From NCBI GenBank assembly GCA_022410635.1, contig JAJVDF010000001.1, positions 12,944,080 to 13,008,079 of the forward strand: DNA of 64,000 bases, given 5' to 3'. Each line of letters starts with the position of its first letter. Position 1 is the stretch's first letter. The DNA is from Tretioscincus oriximinensis. Taxonomy: Eukaryota; Chordata; Lepidosauria; Squamata; Gymnophthalmidae. A program made the position numbers and the translations under genes. The notes beneath the pieces are model-generated. The model saw nothing but the letters and a program-made list of their open reading frames with translations, was not told the DNA's origin and ran no database searches. Below are positions 33,345 through 45,280 of the stretch, one piece after another.

Positions 33345-33585
33345 ATTTTTTTTTTAACCAGAGGGTTGTTGGTTAATGGAATTTGCTGCCAGAAGAAGTT
33401 GTGACAGCAACCAGTCTGGATAGATTTAAGATAGGATTAGATAAATTCATGTAGGCCAACAATTATAATGGAAATCAGAGTGAATATTGCATCCAAGTTG
33501 GCAAGATGAAGGTTTTGCCTTGGTCTTTTGCTTGAGAATGCTTGGACCACCCACTGTGAGACATGATGCTGGAGTAAGTGGATCG
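33345..33585 (+). mobile_element. CR1 LINE 3' UTR fragment
   Basis: AATGGAATTTGCTGCCAGAA and GAAGTTGTGACAGCAACC match the CR1 end-of-ORF/3' UTR (the antisense is seen at 7400-7440), followed by TTTTGCTTGAGAATGCTTGG. It abuts a SINE 3' half. Confidence 0.7.
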
Positions 33586-33589
33586 TGAT

Positions 33590-33735
33590 GTGCTGGGTGG
33601 CCTTTGGTCAGTCACAGTTTTTTTAAACTCTGAGCTCCACCTACTATTGTGAAGAAAACAAAGTTATATAAGCTACTTTGAGTCACACTGAATTTGAAAA
33701 ATGTGGGGTATAAAAACCAACTCCGCTTCTCCTTT
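33590..33735 (+). mobile_element. SINE family 1, 3' half
   Basis: GGTCAGTCACAG, then AGCTACTTTGAGTCACAC and GGGGTATAAAAACCAACTCC match the body and terminus of the SINE at 27018. The tRNA head is absent. Confidence 0.7.
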
Positions 33736-34950
33736 GGTAAATACAGACTATAGAATCATTTCATTTCAAAGGGAAATTGCCTTTTGGAGTGTGTCAGGCA
33801 TATTTATTAGAAACATTTAGACAAAACTGAGTGTTATTATTTGAATTTGATTCCTATGTTATTTCCAATTTCTTTAAATTGTTTTAGATCTATTGTTTAG
33901 ATCTATTCTTTACATTTCCTTATCAATTTTAGAGTTGGTGTAAATTCCCTTGATATGAGGAGGTGTAGAATGGGGTATAAATATAAACCACCACTGGTAT
34001 ATAAAGATCTATACAATTAAGCTAGGTTGAACCTAATCAGGGTAAACCTAAANCTTACCATAGAACATATGGGAACTGTGACTACTTGATAATATTGGGG
34101 TTTAATTTTGGGCTTTTTGGAAAAACAATAATACAAGAGTCCTGTACTCTGTCTTGCCCCGATTTGTTTGTCATTACCGTCTAATATACGGATGGCTAAA
34201 TTCAACCTCTGTTGAACGGGAAGTCAGAAGTCCTTGTTATAGATGGATGGGATGCTGCAAACTGTACTCTCACTCATAAATCTTGCTCTTTATGCATTTG
34301 ATTAACGTCTAACAAGGATTTTGATGGATGGCTTTGCAACGAATAATTAAGCATTGTAGTACCAAACATTGTAGCCTTATTTCATCCTCAGGCAAAAACA
34401 CCCAATCACATCAGTGAGCAGAAGGAATGGGGTGGGGGGAGTCCTCATTGCCTGCCACTAAATTCTAGCTATAAAAGTACTTTAGTGGGACGGACATTAT
34501 TTCATTGAGAGTGATTTCCACAATTTCATGGAATGAAATTTAAAGGTAACTTGTAAATGAGTGTAGTATTAACAGAAACTGCCCTCTGAAGCTGAAATTG
34601 TAAAGCATTAGCAAAGGAATTACAGATAATTATAATTAAGCAAATTATTATTTTTAAAAATTCCCACTTGTAAATATTCATCCAAAATCATTAAGATTCT
34701 TAATGGATTTTGCTTCTGCCCATTTCCTACATTTTCTTTTTTTCTTCAGTGTGGTTTCATAGGTTGTTAAATTGCTATTGCAGTTAAACTTGTTGACATT
34801 CTAGAAAGAGGGAAGCATAGAGGTCTGAGAAATATGAAATGGTAAATCAGAAATGAAAAGAATCAGGCAAAACTTTCACCTGTTCTTGATTTTATGAAAA
34901 TAGGCTTTCGCGGTGTCCTACCTAGCTGTATCTAGGCATCCTTTTTAGAT
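33736..34950. other. No recognised feature
   Basis: Nothing recognised. Confidence 0.35.
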
Positions 34951-35015
34951 AAGAATATAAGAAGAGTTTTGCTGGATCCATCTAGTCCATCCAGTCCAGC
35001 ATCTTGCCTCATTGG
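34951..35015 (-). mobile_element. CR1 LINE 3' terminus, minus strand, very short
   Basis: AAGAATATAAGAAGAGTTTT, GCTGGATCCATCTAG, TCCAGCATCTTG match the antisense CR1 3' terminus. Confidence 0.6.
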
Positions 35016-35199
35016 TCCACAAATTGTGTTAGGATTTGTCAGCCAGAAGAAAAGGTCAAAACCTTCACCTGTCTGGAAATATGTTGTGCCAACTTTAAAA
35101 AGAACTACAGCAGCAGTTGCCAACATGCTACTTAGATCAATTCTAAGTTTTAACTTTAACTTGGATACCTCTTCCACTTAGGCTTTCCCAAAAATTGGT

Positions 35200-35370
35200 A
35201 GCATCTGGAGAGGTCCCATTCTATTCCCTTTGGAAACTTATAAGAGGGCTTTCTTTGTGTTTGCCCCCATTTTATGTAATTGCTTTCTCTTTGCAATGCA
35301 TCAACTTGAACACATACCTCTTTATTCATACTTGAAAAAGACCATCCACATTTCCTTTGAATTCAATTGT
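35200..35370 (+). mobile_element. L2 LINE C-terminal coding fragment
   Basis: The plus frame reads roughly AFFVFAPILCN then LEHIPLYSYLKKT, recognisable beside the L2 end (AFSVVAPCLWN ... LYSFRRSLKT). Diverged. Confidence 0.55.
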
Positions 35371-35565
35371 TTCTTTTCTAAATTTGTTTTTCTTGTCCAT
35401 CTCTAAGGTGCAAAAAGACCCTCTTGCTAAAAATTCAATATCCAAACTTATATAGCCACAGCTTGGAATCTGTTAGACCTGATCACCTAAATCAAGCACC
35501 GAGGAAGGATCTGGACATGATAACCTTTGAGATGCTTTCCAATACCAGGATCCAGTTTGTGNATA

Positions 35566-35690
35566 TATTTAATTTTATTTATTTAGAAATTTATATCCTG
35601 TTCTTCACAAGCAGGTCTCACAGAGAATAATAACATGAAGATAAAATATAAAAACGAGTAAAACATTAAAAATAAACCTCCCCTTCCCTC
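35566..35690 (-). mobile_element. L2 LINE 3' tail, minus strand
   Basis: TTTATTTATTTAGAAATTTA, ATCCTGTTCTTCACAAGCAG, GTCTCAC and an A-rich run with AAAACATTAAAAATA match the antisense L2 tail of 62600-62700. The fragment ends 120 bp before the first putative exon. Confidence 0.5.
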
Positions 35691-35810
35691 AGCATCCCCA
35701 TCCACCTGTCCATCCTTTCTGGCAGGACAAAACCCAGACTACATTGTTTTGCTTATTATAAAACATTTTGGTTGATGTATTTGAAAGGGTATGCCTCTCT
35801 CTATTTTTAG

Positions 35811-35956
35811 ATGCTGCTTACAGAATACTTGGATATGAAAAACACAAGAGCATCATCAGAACCATCAGCACAACTTAGTTACGCCAGCTCTGGAAGGGAA
35901 TTTGCAACTTTCTTTGCCAAAAAGAAACCTCAGCGACCTAAAACATCTCTGTTCAA
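35811..35956 (+). CDS. Putative internal coding exon 1 of an unrecognised plus-strand gene
   Basis: A strong acceptor (CTCTCTATTTTTAG) ends at 35810, and a consensus donor GTAAGT starts at 35957. The 146-bp exon is open in phase 0 and ends after two bases of a codon. The translation begins [20 protein letters not shown], is rich in Ser, Lys and Arg, contains [14 protein letters not shown] and ends KTSLFK once the codon is completed by the next exon. Composition (basic, serine-rich, no hydrophobic segment) fits a cytoplasmic or disordered protein region. The first Met may be internal. No similarity to any transposon protein is seen. I cannot name the gene. Confidence 0.6.
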
Positions 35957-36490
35957 GTAAGTATTGCTGTTCAACATATGCAAAAAGGCCGTTGCATCCA
36001 TCCTGAGCACTCTTTTTGCAAGATTGCCTCTGACAGCAACCCTATTTTTATAGATTTGTAAAATTTGTAAAAAAAAAAAACAATTATAAAGAGATTTTTC
36101 TAAAAATAGTTTGATTGTGTTTTTCTGTAACAAGATTTTTTTTCAAATTGTGATTTTGTTTTTCAAAATACCTCAGAATTACTGCTTTGTTCTTATCAGT
36201 TTACCCTGTTATAATACCTGCTTTCTTAAGGATTGCAGAATTGTTCTTGCAAAGAGGCCTATATCTACATTTTACTTAGCAACAGGGTTGGATTTAGACT
36301 ACATTTTGCCCACAGGCTATAATTTACTTATATATGTACGTACGTACATACGTACTTATTTATTTTATTATTCCTCAGCTACTTTGGATTTTATAATATT
36401 AAAAACAATAAAAATATTAATGATGGAGCACGTAGAGTTATTTTGACAATTTTTACCTTCATTAGTGGCTCCGTTTCCCCATGGGAACCA

Positions 36491-36610
36491 CCATGTTGGG
36501 GGAAGTCTGCCTTCTGTTCCCCCAACATGGCGGTACCGATGTCGCCCTCTTTCCCAGCAGCCAATGGGATGGCTCCTCCTTCATTTCCCTTGGCTGCTGG
36601 GAGAGAGGGC
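36491..36610. repeat. Two adjacent long hairpins
   Basis: A perfect 14-bp inverted repeat (36491-36504 with 36517-36530, CCATGTTGGGGGAA) is followed 13 bp later by a 21-bp inverted repeat with one mismatch (36544-36564 with 36590-36610). The block is GC-rich against AT-rich surroundings and probably represents a palindromic MITE. Confidence 0.7.
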
Positions 36611-37811
36611 TATCTAGGGTTATTGGGTCCAATCCTCTGCTCAATGCAGGAGTCATTAAATCATCCCTGACAGTTGGCTATCCAGAATGAATTTTACTCT
36701 TCACATGAACACCAGAAGTTTCACTTTCTTTGCTGTTCCTGAAAAATGAAGAACAAATATATATTAATTTTAATGATGGAAGCAAACATTTGCACTCTTC
36801 TCAGAACTGGGCAATACACATTAAACATCAACTTTACTGTATATGGCTTTCAGTGCCTCTTCATGTGAACCTTTGATAACTTCCTCTGAATATAGAAATA
36901 TGTTTTATATTTTATTTTATCTTGGAATCTCGAGGTGAAGGGAGGGATACAAATGTTATGAATTAAATTAAAGAATAAATATAGGCAGCTGTTTGCTACA
37001 CATACAATGTGTGAAGTCTGCTTCTTCCTGAGGATTAATAAAATCATATTTTGATCATATTTATTTTATTCTTTCTGTAAAGAGAAGCTTATAATATTTG
37101 TTTAGATATGGAAGATCGTTCTCTCCAGCACATTTGCCAAACAACTATAGTGAATTTATATCATGATCTGCTGTTGTAGTGTATATGTGAAGTATAGATA
37201 CATTTAGTTTATTTTGGGAGTTAGCCATAGTGCAAAAATACAATAAAAATATGGAGTATGATACTGGTTTTGAGATCCATGAATATTATGTACAACTTAT
37301 TTCAGGTTCCTTTTGTTCTTTTTCACAATTACAAACAAAATTAGAAACATCAGAAAGAAAATATGAGATAATGATTTATTTAGTTCTTTTTTTTGCTGAA
37401 CTCACCATGTTCATTCTACAGCTGCAGAATTATACCTCATTCAGAATGTAATTTATCTCTTAAGATGCTACATGCGTCCTTTAACAGTTAATTGGTATAC
37501 AATTTGTAGGAATGTTTTGTCCATCTTTTTATATATCAAAAAACAGTATCATGTGCCTTTTCACCAGTATTATTTGTAGAAGCAGTCACCTTTATTGGCA
37601 AAAGGAACCTCCAATCTATATTTTTAAAATACTTTTTTTGTTTTTATGAATATAAGAACCCATAATAGTAATGTAAGAACTTAATGTAAGAACCAACCAA
37701 CCATGAAATACATAATAAGCTTATGTCTTTTTTTTTCAATATACAAAACAATAACAGAGCTACTGAGGGGACTATGTCTTCTTTGACATTTTTAAATACA
37801 ATGTAATCTTG

Positions 37812-38150
37812 TCTAGAGAGTGGCTACAGTTCAGTGGTAGAGCAAATTATCTGGAGAGCAGAGTGTTGCTGCTTCAATTCCCATCTCTGCGAAGAAACTA
37901 CTTCTATGTCTCTCCCCCCCAAAAAAAATAAAAATGATGCATAGAGGCATAAGTAGCTTCTTGGAATAGCTATAACACAATGACATATTGTATGGAGAGC
38001 AGAGGGTTGCCAGTTCGATTTCTAGTTTCTTTCTAGAAATAGATGAAGTCAAACTACTTCTGTACTTCTGCCATGAAAACTGCATAGGAGGTGTCCATGG
38101 CGGTATCCATGCAGCGAACCAGGAGTTGACCACAACTTAGATGAATCCAC
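37812..38150 (+). mobile_element. Dimeric tRNA-headed SINE with BovB-type tail, copy 1
   Basis: The first tRNA-like head, GGCTACAGTTCAGTGGTAGA then GCA...CTTCAATTCCC (A and B boxes), is followed by a linker with an A-rich run at about 37920-37935. A second related head follows (AATAGCTATAACACAATGAC, GGAGAGCAGAGGGTTGCCAG, TTCGAT), then AAAACTGCATAGGAGGTGTC and a CATGG-containing tail like the 3' end shared with BovB LINEs. This organisation fits the Sauria-type SINE group. The two-headed arrangement recurs at 47915. Confidence 0.6.
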
Positions 38151-38753
38151 AAACATCAAAAAGTCCTTTCTGGTGTTTAGTTTTGAAAAAAGGCATACAC
38201 TATCTATTACATGGTTTTTATCGCCTTACATTTACTATCATTCACTTCTTGTGGCTTGTTCTCAAATAGGTAGACAGGTGGTGCTTTTCTACTATAGTAA
38301 TATTGGAGAATAGAAGTTTGTTTGTTTACCTTCAAAGACATGATGAATACTGTTTCAGCCAGGACACATTATTTGGTTCCTAATATCTAGACAATGAAAA
38401 AAGTCTGTGCTTACTTGTTTAATGTTGTAGAAATCAGATGTACCTGCTGCTGTTTCTCACCCTTCCCACTTTTGGAAACCTTTGCTCAGGTTTTAATATA
38501 TAACTAAAATAGTGGCCTGTTTAAAAAAATGGTCTGGAAATATCTTCTTGGGATTGTCCTCTTGCTGCCACACAGCTCCTTGTCTTGGTGTAATGTCAGC
38601 ACGTGAATCAGGCGGCAGGTGGCATAATGGGCCAAGTGGTTGAATCACACAGCAAGTTAGGTTCCCAGGATGCCTTGTGAAATGGTTTCTGTCTCCTTCT
38701 CTGTCTCTCTGTCTCTGTTGCTGCGTGCACACGAGGACTTAAAAAACGCTGAA

Positions 38754-38773
38754 AAGCTATATTCTAGAATATA
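38754..38773. repeat. 20-bp perfect palindrome
   Basis: GCTATATTCTAGAATATAGC is self-complementary. It sits in a locally CpG-containing stretch (38700-39000) that is unlike the surrounding AT-rich DNA. Confidence 0.8.
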
Positions 38774-39130
38774 GCAATCGCGTGTCTGTGTACACCAAAC
38801 CTGTATATTCCATGACCAGTGCCCCAGTTCCATAATACCTCTGACTGATCTCGGGGCAGTCCAAGAATTTTTGCAACAGCTACTAGAAAACTACTGCTGC
38901 ATTCTCGCTTGTTTTAACCTCTTGCGCCTAATTTGTGNACACACATACGCTCGGGAGAGGANGGGGGTTGGCCACGAGAGGACGGAGGTTCTCCGGAATG
39001 ATGCCTGAATAACCCAGCAATAATTTATTCCAGGAATAACGTGCAGGATGACTGTTGAAAAATGTTTAACCTGTGTGCTGGACTCATCTCACTCCGATCG
39101 AGGTAGAAATATGCCGTGTGCACACACCCT

Positions 39131-39135
39131 GTGTC

Positions 39136-39195
<60 letters not shown>

Positions 39196-39196
39196 T
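39131..39196. repeat. Compound microsatellite
   Basis: CTGT units, then CT units, then CA units in succession over 66 bases. Confidence 0.95.
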
Positions 39197-40734
39197 CCTT
39201 TATGTGCCTACATTGTGTGGAAATAGATAAGGCAGCAACCTGAACAACTCTCAGCAACAGCATTTGCGTCTAGGGGTTCTCCTGCTGAGATAGAGACATG
39301 ACCAGGTGGCTTTCTGACTTGGAAGAGGGTGGCTGTGGTTTGCTGCAGACAAGGCGAACTGGTAAACTTGATCAGACTAGGCGAGCTGGCATCCTCCAAG
39401 GGTGTCTGGCTCACCATGTTCATATGGCCTCACTTTATTCAGTTCTGACTGCCAAGAAGTCATTCACTGATTGGTTTGAAACAAGGATATTTAAGGTAGA
39501 CATAATAGTGTGTGAATGTTGAGGCTTTACCTGCTTATAGTTACAATTAATTCCTTAGTCAATTCCTCTTAAATAAGTCAAGATATTTTTGATGTTTTAG
39601 AGGATTATTTTAGGCCGTATAAATGATTGACATGCAGCCGCTTGTAGGAAAACAAATTTCAGAATTAAAGCAGCATTTGATCTGGGACAGCAGTGTGTTT
39701 CTTTTGTTATGCTTTCTTTTGATTTGCTCAAGAATTTGGCTCCTGATTCACCATTTGCTTTTTTCTTTGGTATATTTAAGCTCCGATGAGAGTTCAGTCG
39801 TCATCTTCAGCACAAATAACTCCCAATTCATTTTTTGTTGAATGGTTTCTAACCTTCATCCAATTTTCCATTTCTAATTATTATTTGATTCTTAAGAGAT
39901 CTGTTCTTTTACTCCAGAGGAAAAGTTTGATTTATTAACAGCAGGCAGGATGTGAATATTTTAAATTAATAATAAACCATCTTTTGCTAGAGGGGATTTT
40001 TCTGTTGAAATGAATCAAGTTGATTCATTTTACTTCAAATGCAAAAATATAGAGCATCAATGTGTGGTTGAATGTGCTGCAACTTCCAGAAGAAATAATA
40101 GAATGCTTCCAGAGTATAGTTTTCTTGAATTTGATGCATTTTTAAAGTTAAGCTGCTATGGGACTTTGTCTGGCATTCTGTGCATGCCCAAGGGACCCTC
40201 AGTAGTTGAATAGAAACTGCAAGGTGTAATTTTAAAGATGCCTATAGACTGGAGAACTGAGAATAAGGGAAAGTGAAAAGGAGTGTTTATTTAAGGACTG
40301 TGGCCAAGTGAATTCTGTACAAAAAGAGTGAGAGCTGGCGAAAAAGCTGGAACTGTAGTGGGAATTCTTGCCACTGAAGTCATGTTAACTCCAAGGGACA
40401 GAGATATTCAAAACTAGTCCCCAATTATGCTTTTATCCCCTTCAGGGAAATGTAGTCATAGTAAGTATATTTTGTGAGCTCAAGAATCTATGATACATAT
40501 ACCCTCCATCTTATCTGAATACTTTGTAGACTCCTGAACAATCTTGCTTATATAGTACCTTCATTTCATCTGGATTCAGCTTTAGTCTACATCTAGCCTA
40601 TGACTGTATCTTGCTGCAAGTCTCTAGGCAGCTTCATATACACAGACTAGTTCCCAAGGTGTTCAATAAAATTCTTGTTGTCTACTTTCAAACAGTAGCC
40701 CTGGAAATAAAAATGGAAATACATCCTTGTAAGC

Positions 40735-40800
40735 CGCTTTGAGTCCCTTTGAAAAAGTGAGAAAACAGGGTATAAGAACCAAGTTCTTCTTCTTCTTCTT
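40735..40800 (+). mobile_element. SINE family 1, 3' end only
   Basis: GTAAGCCGCTTTGAGTCCC, CAGGGTATAAGAACCAAG and a TTCTTC run form the SINE terminus. Confidence 0.7.
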
Positions 40801-41599
40801 AAGGACCAGGTGCAGGGTATACAAATGGGCTCTCTGAAGGTTGGCTTGAGTACTGTTAATGTTGCTGAAGCTTACTGTTCTTGATTACCCTTTTGCATAG
40901 TGCCTCTCATCTGAGGAAACCTCCTTGGTATCTGATTCTCTGACCACTCTTTTAAAATAATTCCTTTTCTAGCATTTTCTCAGAATCATTCTCCCATTCA
41001 TCACGCTTGGCTGTGAATGATCAAACTATGACTACCTTTTATACCTACTGTCCCCTGAGGTATTACAATTTCCCACCTCAGTTGGGTTACATACCAGGAG
41101 AATGATACTTTGATAAATTGCACTGTTGCATAGGATTGGCAGTCTGGCCACCCCCAACTAACTACAAATTATCTCCCAAGCTATTTTCTTAGTGTAGATG
41201 CCTTATTTTGTGAACAGAATTTTAAAGAACGAATCAAGTGTGAGTTTAAAAAAATGTGTATGAAGGAACGGGCATTATAATACACATAAGCATTAATATT
41301 CATAATTTCATTTACCCTACTTACAGTAGCATATAATCTCAATATCTAACAACTCTTCCTCTCATATAGACCTACCCAACTATTTAGATCTGAGGAGTCT
41401 CCCATTGTGAGTCCTTCAATTATGGAAGTTCATAAGGCAAATCCCAGGAGAAGGACGTTCTTGCTAATGTTGTGAAACTATTTCATTACCGTTACTGTAT
41501 ACACCAAATTATTGTCAACAGTTTCTAATACCAGGTGAAAATACACTTGTCTAATTCGGTGCTTAACTGTTGAGAATATTTGTATTTATATTTTTCATG

Positions 41600-41675
41600 C
41601 CCTTTTAATTTCCTTTGTTCATTGCCTTGAGATAGATAATTATCTAAATTATCTAAGTAAATAGAAATAAATAAA
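41600..41675 (+). mobile_element. L2 LINE 3' tail
   Basis: TTTGTTCATTGCCTTGAGAT and AGAAATAAATAAAAAC follow the L2 terminus pattern. Diverged. Confidence 0.45.
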
Positions 41676-42582
41676 AACACTAATTTTAGCTCAGCATGAA
41701 AGAATAGCATCTGGGATGAAAGTATTTCTCTCATGCCTTCTTTCTGAATTCCTTCAGATTTAGCGTTTATTGATCTACTTCTTGACATCATCGGCATTAT
41801 GAAACATGGACTATGTTGTTCTGAGTCCTTGATCATTTCTATGTAATGAAAATAATGCAAGGCCCAAAATACAACATGCTTCTGCAGTCTTCACTGATTC
41901 TACCACCAACCATTTTTGAATGTATCATCTGATCCAGTGTTTCTGTATTTGTCTAGATGCTTCTGTTGAATTGGCACTTCCCATTCTGCTGAAAGGCAGT
42001 AGTGGTGAATAATGACTTCATTGTACTTTTGCTTTGTTCTGAAAGTTACCTAACTTGACAAAATTTCTGCTTCCCACTCCTTTCCCCCACTAATGAGAGA
42101 TACCTACTTGTTAGAAGATCTACAGGCTTTGTATATAAATGGTTGCTCTTGGTTTCTGCAACTTGAAATGATACTTCATTTTCAAATGATGGATTGTGTC
42201 TATAGTTCTGGGACCAATTGGCTATTGTATGACTGATGTGGATCAAATCTTCTGTTTATATAGTGTTTATATGTTTCTTTTGTTATCATTATTGTACATT
42301 TCCTTATAAAGATCTAACAGAATTATTTTAAAATAACAACCATATCAATAACAGCAGTGATGTCAGCATCCAAGCAAGCAAAATAAACTATCGCTTATGA
42401 AGTCTTAAATGGCCATTTTTAAGTGTTAAAAATGAAGGTTTTTGACTTTGCAAGATCACCAATGGTTGTCCCTTTTGCTTCAACATATACTTTTTTGGAA
42501 CTGGCCTTGATATCAGACAGAGAGTCTATTTTCTGTGCAACCTATTTACGTGACCTGTGAACATGTGTTTTACTCATTTCAG

Positions 42583-42671
42583 GTTTGAATCCTCTTCCCA
42601 TGCAATTAGTATGAGTGCCTACTTAAGAGAACAACGGAGAGAGCTCTACAGCCGGAGTGGCGAACTTCAGG
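42583..42671 (+). CDS. Putative internal coding exon 2 of the same gene
   Basis: The acceptor TACTCATTTCAG ends at 42582 and the donor GTAGGT starts at 42672. The first base completes the split Lys codon of the previous exon, and the frame then stays open: [29 protein letters not shown], leaving one base of a Gly codon. The 89-bp length, fitting phases and charged, repeat-free sequence argue for a real exon pair. Downstream exons must lie elsewhere; I could not find the next one before 64000 by eye. Function unknown. Confidence 0.6.
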
Positions 42672-44931
42672 GTAGGTCAATTGTTGTAATAAATCTGGCT
42701 TCAGATGCAACACTTATAAAATGTCTGTCACTGATTCCCTGCATCAATTGAATTAGCAATGTTAAATCATAAATCATAATTTGGAAGATAAACATTTCTT
42801 CCACTTTATTGTGATAAGAATTCAAATAGTGGAAGAAAGTGGATTAATATGGAAGAGATGGTATATTATTTTCCATAATAATGGAAAAAATATGTCATTT
42901 TAGGCATTACTAGAAATCAGAAAAGTAAAGATGTATGGAAAATATTATAAGAAACTATCCAATATTAAATCTAGACTAGATGCTTCCTGGAAAGATTGCA
43001 TTGCAAATAATACAGAAATTCATGGAAAATTTGGATATTACGTTGAGTTGGGTGTTGATGTACTGTGTATAAAGGTACACAAAATTGAAATTAATCTATG
43101 AATTGCTTCATAGTACAATATATTATGTCACTTTTTAAAAACACCAAATCAATACTTGCTCAGGGCAATGCTGGCTGCAGTCTGTCCCAAGTAATTCAGG
43201 TAATACTATACAGCTAATATTAAATACTTTTTCACTTNTGCTCCCTATCTTTGAAATTCCTTTCCAATAAGTTTTTTTGAGCCATATAGGAATATATTCT
43301 GGCAATACCCAAAAAATGTTCCATTGGACTATCAATATACTTCACTTTTATAGTGGTATGTATGTTGCCTTAGTCAATGACTATTTTAAGGATATTATAA
43401 GAATATTGTAATCATTTTAAAAGTATTTTAGATTATTTTTATGAATTCTCCTTTCCTCCCTTCTTGAGGTTTCTACAAAAGGCAAATATCGCAAATAAAC
43501 AATGAACAATTTAATAATAAACCTATTATAAGAAACAGGTCATATATTTCATTTTAGTTGAAATTTAACATTTGATTTTAATAATAATTTTGCTATTACT
43601 CTGCATAATTATGTGGCAATTTTCTTGTACAAGTGATCAAAATCAAAAGCATTGGTCTATGGCAAAAAATGAATTGTGAAAAGGTAAATGCTGATTAAAT
43701 GAGGCTGCAACAGGCCTGCAGCACCGTGTCCAGCATTCTAAACTATCGTATGCTCAATCCGATTGATTCACAAGGATAAATCAGCACAGTTAAGAATTTT
43801 GGACTCAGTGAAACCTTGTTTATTAATAGTACCAATATCCAAATATAGTTCAATAAGCATATGCCATCTAAATACAGATTTAGTGCCACTCACAATAACG
43901 CATTTAGTTGCAGCATTTAGTGGCTTTCACCTATTATTTTAGTTATTTTATTGCAACTAAAAGTGGACTTTCTAACAAGTCATTTTTAGATATTAATAGA
44001 ACCTGATAGATAATGTTTGCATTTCCTGTTCTACATCACCTTTCCCAGTTCTTTCCAAAGTGTTCTAAAATAATTTGTATTTTTGAGGTTCTCTTGCAAT
44101 ACACTTGTACTGTATTATAACGATTTATAATAATTCATTCAGTCTGGTGTAGACGATCGTTTTGTTCGTTTTGTAAGGTTCTATCTGATCATTTGATCTT
44201 ACAGTTTTGAAGATACATTTGAACCAACAATCATACCATGTTACCATATCCAGTAATTTATTTTTCTTAGTTTAACTGATGTTGCAGAGAATGATTTTTT
44301 TTAAAAAGAGACCATGAAGTCTTATTCATGTTTAGGAAACCTCAACAACACCTTAGCAAAAAGGTTTCTACCATATAGCTGATCCAATAGCAAGGAGTTG
44401 TGTTGAGGAGAAGCTATCTGTACTATTTAAAAATTTAAATGCTACTAGCTGAATACAAATCTTCAATGGGAGATAGGTAAATATTGCTTAGCTACCAGGA
44501 CAGATATAATGAGCATTGAATTCTAACTCAGGAGCTACGAAAAGCTCCCTAAAGCACAGGATACTTAACTGTTACAGGGGAAGGCTTAAGAAAAGACAGG
44601 TTATTAATCAAGCTATTAGGAAAACTTTAGTTAGCTGCTGCTTGAAATACTATCATTTGACATGATTTCTAAGTGCAGGTACCATGAATGTCTCTGTGGA
44701 AAACACTGTGAGTCTATATGTTAATTTTATACTAGCAATACAGTAGCACTGGTTGTGCCTCCCCCAAAAAATAAGTTATGGAAAACTTTGTTGGCTACTG
44801 CATAATGGACTTTTCTAGATGAGGGAGGGAGAGTAGATTGCATTGAACCTTTGGTAAGTATTGCAAAGTGGAGTTTCCCAGCAAGGGCATGGGGAGAGCA
44901 TTGTGTCTTAGAAGGGTTTAGAAGGATAGGG
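42672..44931. other. No recognised feature (intronic if the exons are real)
   Basis: AT-rich sequence with no recognised repeat or exon. The GC-balanced stretch 43690-43790 stands out but has no assignable function. Confidence 0.35.
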
Positions 44932-45280
44932 TAAGAACGTAAGAACATAAGAAGAACCACACTGGATAAGGCCACAGCCCATCTAGTTCTGTCTCACACA
45001 GAGGCCCACCAGATGCACTTAGGCAGTTTGAACAGAGGAAAGCAAAATATGCACCTGTTCATGACTCCATGCAAATGGTGTTTCAGGAGTCCTGCCTGTT
45101 GCTCCATCCCAGAGGCAACATCCAGACATCCATCCTAGTACCCATTTATACCCTTGGTGTCTATAAACCTGTCTAGTCCTGTCTTGAAACTATCCAAGCT
45201 GTTAGCTACCACTACTTCTTCAGGAAGTAAATTCCACAGGCCAGTGACTTCTGGGTGAAAAAATACTTTCCTTTGTATAA
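44932..45280 (-). mobile_element. CR1 LINE 3' end, minus strand
   Basis: AAGAACATAAGAAGAACC, CCCATCTAGTTCTG, AGAGGCCCACCAGATGCACT, TAGGCAGTTTGAACAGAGG and AGGAAGTAAATTCCACAGG match the 7133-7440 copy closely, so the two are the same subfamily. It ends at about 45280 by 5' truncation. Confidence 0.9.

Larger units (their letters stand above)
35957..42582 (+). other. Putative 6.6-kb intron between the two exons
   Basis: This is bounded by GTAAGT at 35957 and TTTCAG ending at 42582. Apart from the repeats listed separately (hairpins 36491-36610, dimeric SINE 37812-38150, palindrome 38754-38773, microsatellite 39131-39196, SINE tail 40735-40800, L2 tail 41600-41675), I recognise nothing. A decayed LINE-like 3' end may lie at 36890-36985. 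The frames at 36111-36690, 39048-39522, 39623-39841 and 40010-40213 have no supporting motif or splice context. Confidence 0.5.

Noticed and set aside
36111..36446. 111-codon frame after exon 1
   Set aside because: AT-rich, low-complexity, no splice context and no motif; it lies just inside the putative intron.
39131..39196. Regulatory purine/pyrimidine tract
   Set aside because: Best explained as a simple compound microsatellite.
41525..41860. 111-codon minus-strand frame
   Set aside because: It overlaps an L2 tail and has no recognisable domain.
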